From Bradyrhizobium prioriisuperbiae (GTDB lineage: Bacteria > Pseudomonadota > Alphaproteobacteria > Rhizobiales > Xanthobacteraceae), in NCBI RefSeq assembly GCF_032397745.1, contig NZ_CP135921.1, forward strand, positions 6,250,501-6,314,500: DNA of 64,000 nucleotides, written 5' to 3'. Of this stretch, positions 62,011-64,000 are shown one piece after another. The notes under the pieces are model-generated. The model was not told the origin of the DNA and did no database searches. It worked only from the letters and a program-made list of their open reading frames with translations. Position 1 is the first letter of the stretch. Every line of letters begins with the position of its first letter. Made by a program: the position numbers and the translations under genes.

Positions 62011-62655
62011 ATGCTGCGTTGGTTCAAGGCTTTGCTGCCGCATGAAGAGGGCTTCTTCGAGCTGTTCGCGCAACATTCCCAGACCATCGTCAATGGCGCC
62101 GAGGCCCTGCAGGGGGTTCTGCGCGGCGGCGATGAGGTGCCGGCCTATTGCCAGAAGGTTAGCCAGTTCGAGCAGCAGGCCGACGAGATCACCCGCAGTG
62201 TGCTGACAGCGGTCCGCCGCACCTTCATCACGCCGTTCGACCGCGTGGATATCAAGGACCTGATCACGTCGATGGACGATGCGATCGACCAGATGCATCA
62301 GACCGCCAAAGCCGTGACATTGTTCGAGGTGCGCGAGTTCGAGCAGCCGATGCGCGAGATCGGTTCCATTCTGGTCGATTGCTCCAAACTGATCGGGCGG
62401 GCGCTGCCGCTGCTGCAGGCGATCGGCGGCAATGTCACGACCTTGACCGCGATCACCGAGGAGGTGACCAAGCTCGAAGGCCGGGTCGACGACCTCCACG
62501 ACATCGGGCTCAAGGAGCTGTTTCTCAAACACCGCAACGCCAACACCATGGATTTTATCGTTGGCGCGGAAATCTATGACCACCTTGAAAAGGTTGCCGA
62601 CCGCTTCGATGACGTCGCCAACGAGATCAACAGCATCGTGATCGAACAGGTTTAG
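62011..62655 (+). CDS. DUF47 family PhoU-like phosphate transport accessory protein
   Basis: 214 residues from ATG 62011 (GGGGAAGACG upstream). All-helical PhoU-like: FFELFAQHSQTIVNGAEAL, FEQQADEITRSVLTAVRRTFITPFDRVDIKDLI, HDIGLKELFLKHRNANTMDFIVGAEIYDHLEKVADRFDDVANEI. DUF47 proteins (Pap/Ygr) regulate the Pit transporter with which they are encoded, here 14 bases downstream. Confidence 0.93.
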   Translation: MLRWFKALLPHEEGFFELFAQHSQTIVNGAEALQGVLRGGDEVPAYCQKVSQFEQQADEITRSVLTAVRRTFITPFDRVDIKDLITSMDDAIDQMHQTAKAVTLFEVREFEQPMREIGSILVDCSKLIGRALPLLQAIGGNVTTLTAITEEVTKLEGRVDDLHDIGLKELFLKHRNANTMDFIVGAEIYDHLEKVADRFDDVANEINSIVIEQV

Positions 62656-62669
62656 GGCAGGGCCACCCC

Positions 62670-63674
62670 GTGGACGCCACTTTAGGTCTTCCGCTCCTTA
62701 TCGGCTTGATCGGAGTCGCGCTGCTGTTCGACTTCCTCAATGGCTTGCACGACGCCGCGAATTCGATTGCCACCATTGTCTCGACACGGGTGCTGCGGCC
62801 GCAATACGCGGTGTTTTGGGCTGCGTTCTTCAATTTTATCGCGTTTCTGTTTTTCGGGCTGCATGTCGCGCAAACGCTCGGCACCGGGATCATCGATCCC
62901 GGTGTGGTCGATCCGCGGGTGATCTTCGCCGCGCTGATCGGGGCGATTGTCTGGAACCTGATCACTTGGGGCCTGGGCATTCCGTCGTCGAGTTCGCATG
63001 CGCTGATCGGCGGCCTGGTTGGGGCCGGCTTTGCCAAAGCGGGCTTCGCGGCCATGGAATGGAGCGGCCTGACCAAGACGGTGCTCGCGATCGTGGCGTC
63101 GCCGGTGCTCGGTTTCCTGCTGGCGCTGGTGCTGGTGGCCGTGGTGTCCTGGCTGTCGGTCCGCTCGACGCCGTTTGCGGTCGATCGGGCCTTCCGCACC
63201 CTGCAGTTCGTCTCCGCGTCGCTTTATTCGCTGGGCCACGGCGGCAACGACGCCCAGAAGACCATGGGCATCATCGCCGTGCTGCTCTACTCACAGGGCT
63301 ATCTCGGTACGACGTTCAGCGTGCCGCTTTGGGTGGTGCTGGCGTGTCAAACCGCCATGGCGCTGGGAACGCTGATGGGCGGCTGGCGGATCGTGCGCAC
63401 CATGGGCAATCGCATTACCAAGCTGACGCCGGTGCAGGGCTTCTGTGCCGAGACCGGCGGAGCGATAACGCTGTTCCTTGCCACCTGGTTCGGTGTGCCG
63501 GTGTCGACCACCCACACCATCACCGGCGCCATTGTCGGCGTCGGCGCGGCCCGGCGGACCTCGGCGGTGCGCTGGAACGTGGCGAGTTCGATCGTGATTG
63601 CCTGGGTCATTACGATCCCGGCGTCGGCTCTCGTTGCCGGGTTGAGCTACTGGATCGTCTCGGTGCTGCGCTGA
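62670..63674 (+). CDS. pit: Low-affinity inorganic phosphate transporter (PiT family)
   Basis: 334 residues from GTG 62670. About ten helices in two PiT repeats: FDFLNGLHDAANSIATIVSTRVLRP (GANDVANS-like motif) and SLYSLGHGGNDAQKTMGIIAVLL, with FGVPVSTTHTITGAIVGVG. It imports phosphate, usually as metal-phosphate, with protons. Paired with its DUF47 regulator. Confidence 0.95.
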   Translation: MDATLGLPLLIGLIGVALLFDFLNGLHDAANSIATIVSTRVLRPQYAVFWAAFFNFIAFLFFGLHVAQTLGTGIIDPGVVDPRVIFAALIGAIVWNLITWGLGIPSSSSHALIGGLVGAGFAKAGFAAMEWSGLTKTVLAIVASPVLGFLLALVLVAVVSWLSVRSTPFAVDRAFRTLQFVSASLYSLGHGGNDAQKTMGIIAVLLYSQGYLGTTFSVPLWVVLACQTAMALGTLMGGWRIVRTMGNRITKLTPVQGFCAETGGAITLFLATWFGVPVSTTHTITGAIVGVGAARRTSAVRWNVASSIVIAWVITIPASALVAGLSYWIVSVLR

Positions 63675-63680
63675 CCCAGG

Positions 63681-63995
63681 CTACGTCGCCAGTTTGAGGC
63701 CGAAAATACCGGCGACGATCAGGCCGATGCAGGCGAGACGGACCGCGGTCGCAGGCTCACCGAACAAGGCGATGCCGAGCAGGGCGGTACCCACGGTGCC
63801 GATGCCGGTCCACACCGCATAACCAGTGCCGACCGGAAGCGTCTTCAGGGCCAGTCCGAGCAGCAGAATGCTGGCCAGCATGCAGCCCAGCGTCAGCACC
63901 GAGGGCACCAGCCGGGTAAAGCCGTCGGTATATTTCAGGCCGACCGCCCAGCCGATTTCCATCAATCCGGCGACAAACAGAATAATCCAGGCCAT
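63681..63995 (-). CDS. sugE: SMR family exporter, SugE/Gdx type
   Basis: 104 residues, four helices. [26 protein letters not shown] is the SugE/Gdx opening, with the conserved membrane Glu13; [19 protein letters not shown] is helix 3. Gdx members export guanidinium, others quaternary ammonium. The start is 5 bases from the window end, so its 5' control region cannot be seen. Confidence 0.93.
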   Translation of the reverse strand: MAWIILFVAGLMEIGWAVGLKYTDGFTRLVPSVLTLGCMLASILLLGLALKTLPVGTGYAVWTGIGTVGTALLGIALFGEPATAVRLACIGLIVAGIFGLKLAT

Positions 63996-64000
63996 GACAG

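Noticed and set aside
1..64000. tRNA, rRNA or integrase genes marking an island border
   Set aside because: None were recognised by eye, so no genomic-island boundary is claimed.

Overview
The window is high-G+C, gene-dense chromosomal DNA from an alphaproteobacterium. Gene content and protein style point to the Bradyrhizobium / Rhodopseudomonas / Afipia group (Nitrobacteraceae): DctABD, RegBA, cyo oxidase, several livGFHM-type parts, Bradyrhizobium-like palindromic repeats and a short type II-C CRISPR-Cas9 locus. This placement is by resemblance only; no 16S or marker gene is present.

Layout. 1-1.8 kb: end of an adenylate cyclase, a DUF899 protein and a REP-like palindrome. 1.8-6.6 kb: a catabolic block (orphan branched-chain-type binding protein, intradiol ring-cleavage dioxygenase, polysaccharide-deacetylase-like protein, GntR regulator) divergent from a MetE-like methyltransferase. 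6.7-16.7 kb: a response regulator and hybrid kinase pair, a TauE/SafE permease, then serine hydrolase, LysR, oxidoreductase, GlxA-type regulator and dienelactone hydrolase. 16.8-20.3 kb: VapBC and a SWIM/SNF2 helicase. 20.3-26.1 kb: a six-gene catabolic operon with a TctC-type receptor and a divergent LysR. 26.2-34.7 kb: ParDE, a 40-repeat CRISPR array, cas2-cas1-cas9 and a tracrRNA gene. 34.8-41.9 kb: one long run cyoABCD-surf1-regB-regA. 42-46.4 kb: MFS transporter, IS630-family insertion sequence, ArsR/AHSA1/VOC cassette. 46.4-51.3 kb: dctD-dctB divergent from dctA with a clear sigma-54 promoter and two activator sites. 51.3-56.7 kb: small housekeeping and stress genes. 57-61.7 kb: complete branched-chain-type ABC importer. 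62-63.7 kb: PhoU-like/Pit phosphate transporter pair, then a SugE-type SMR exporter.

The most notable observation is in the CRISPR locus. The tracrRNA gene (plus strand, upstream of cas9) is preceded by a degenerate copy of the CRISPR repeat in crRNA orientation. That copy can fold back on the anti-repeat, so a long transcript would be a natural single-guide RNA. The 11 bases immediately 5' of the degenerate repeat (34567-34577, AAGAGCGGTTG) occur again exactly in the cas9 upstream region (34389-34399). This is the architecture of the long-form tracrRNA that lets S. pyogenes Cas9 repress its own promoter, here in a compact II-C locus. The CRISPR repeats also look as if they carry their own promoters, as in Neisseria.

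Coordinates of protein genes were refined by choosing starts with a visible ribosome binding site or a stop/start overlap. Functions are from family motifs read by eye; no database search was possible.
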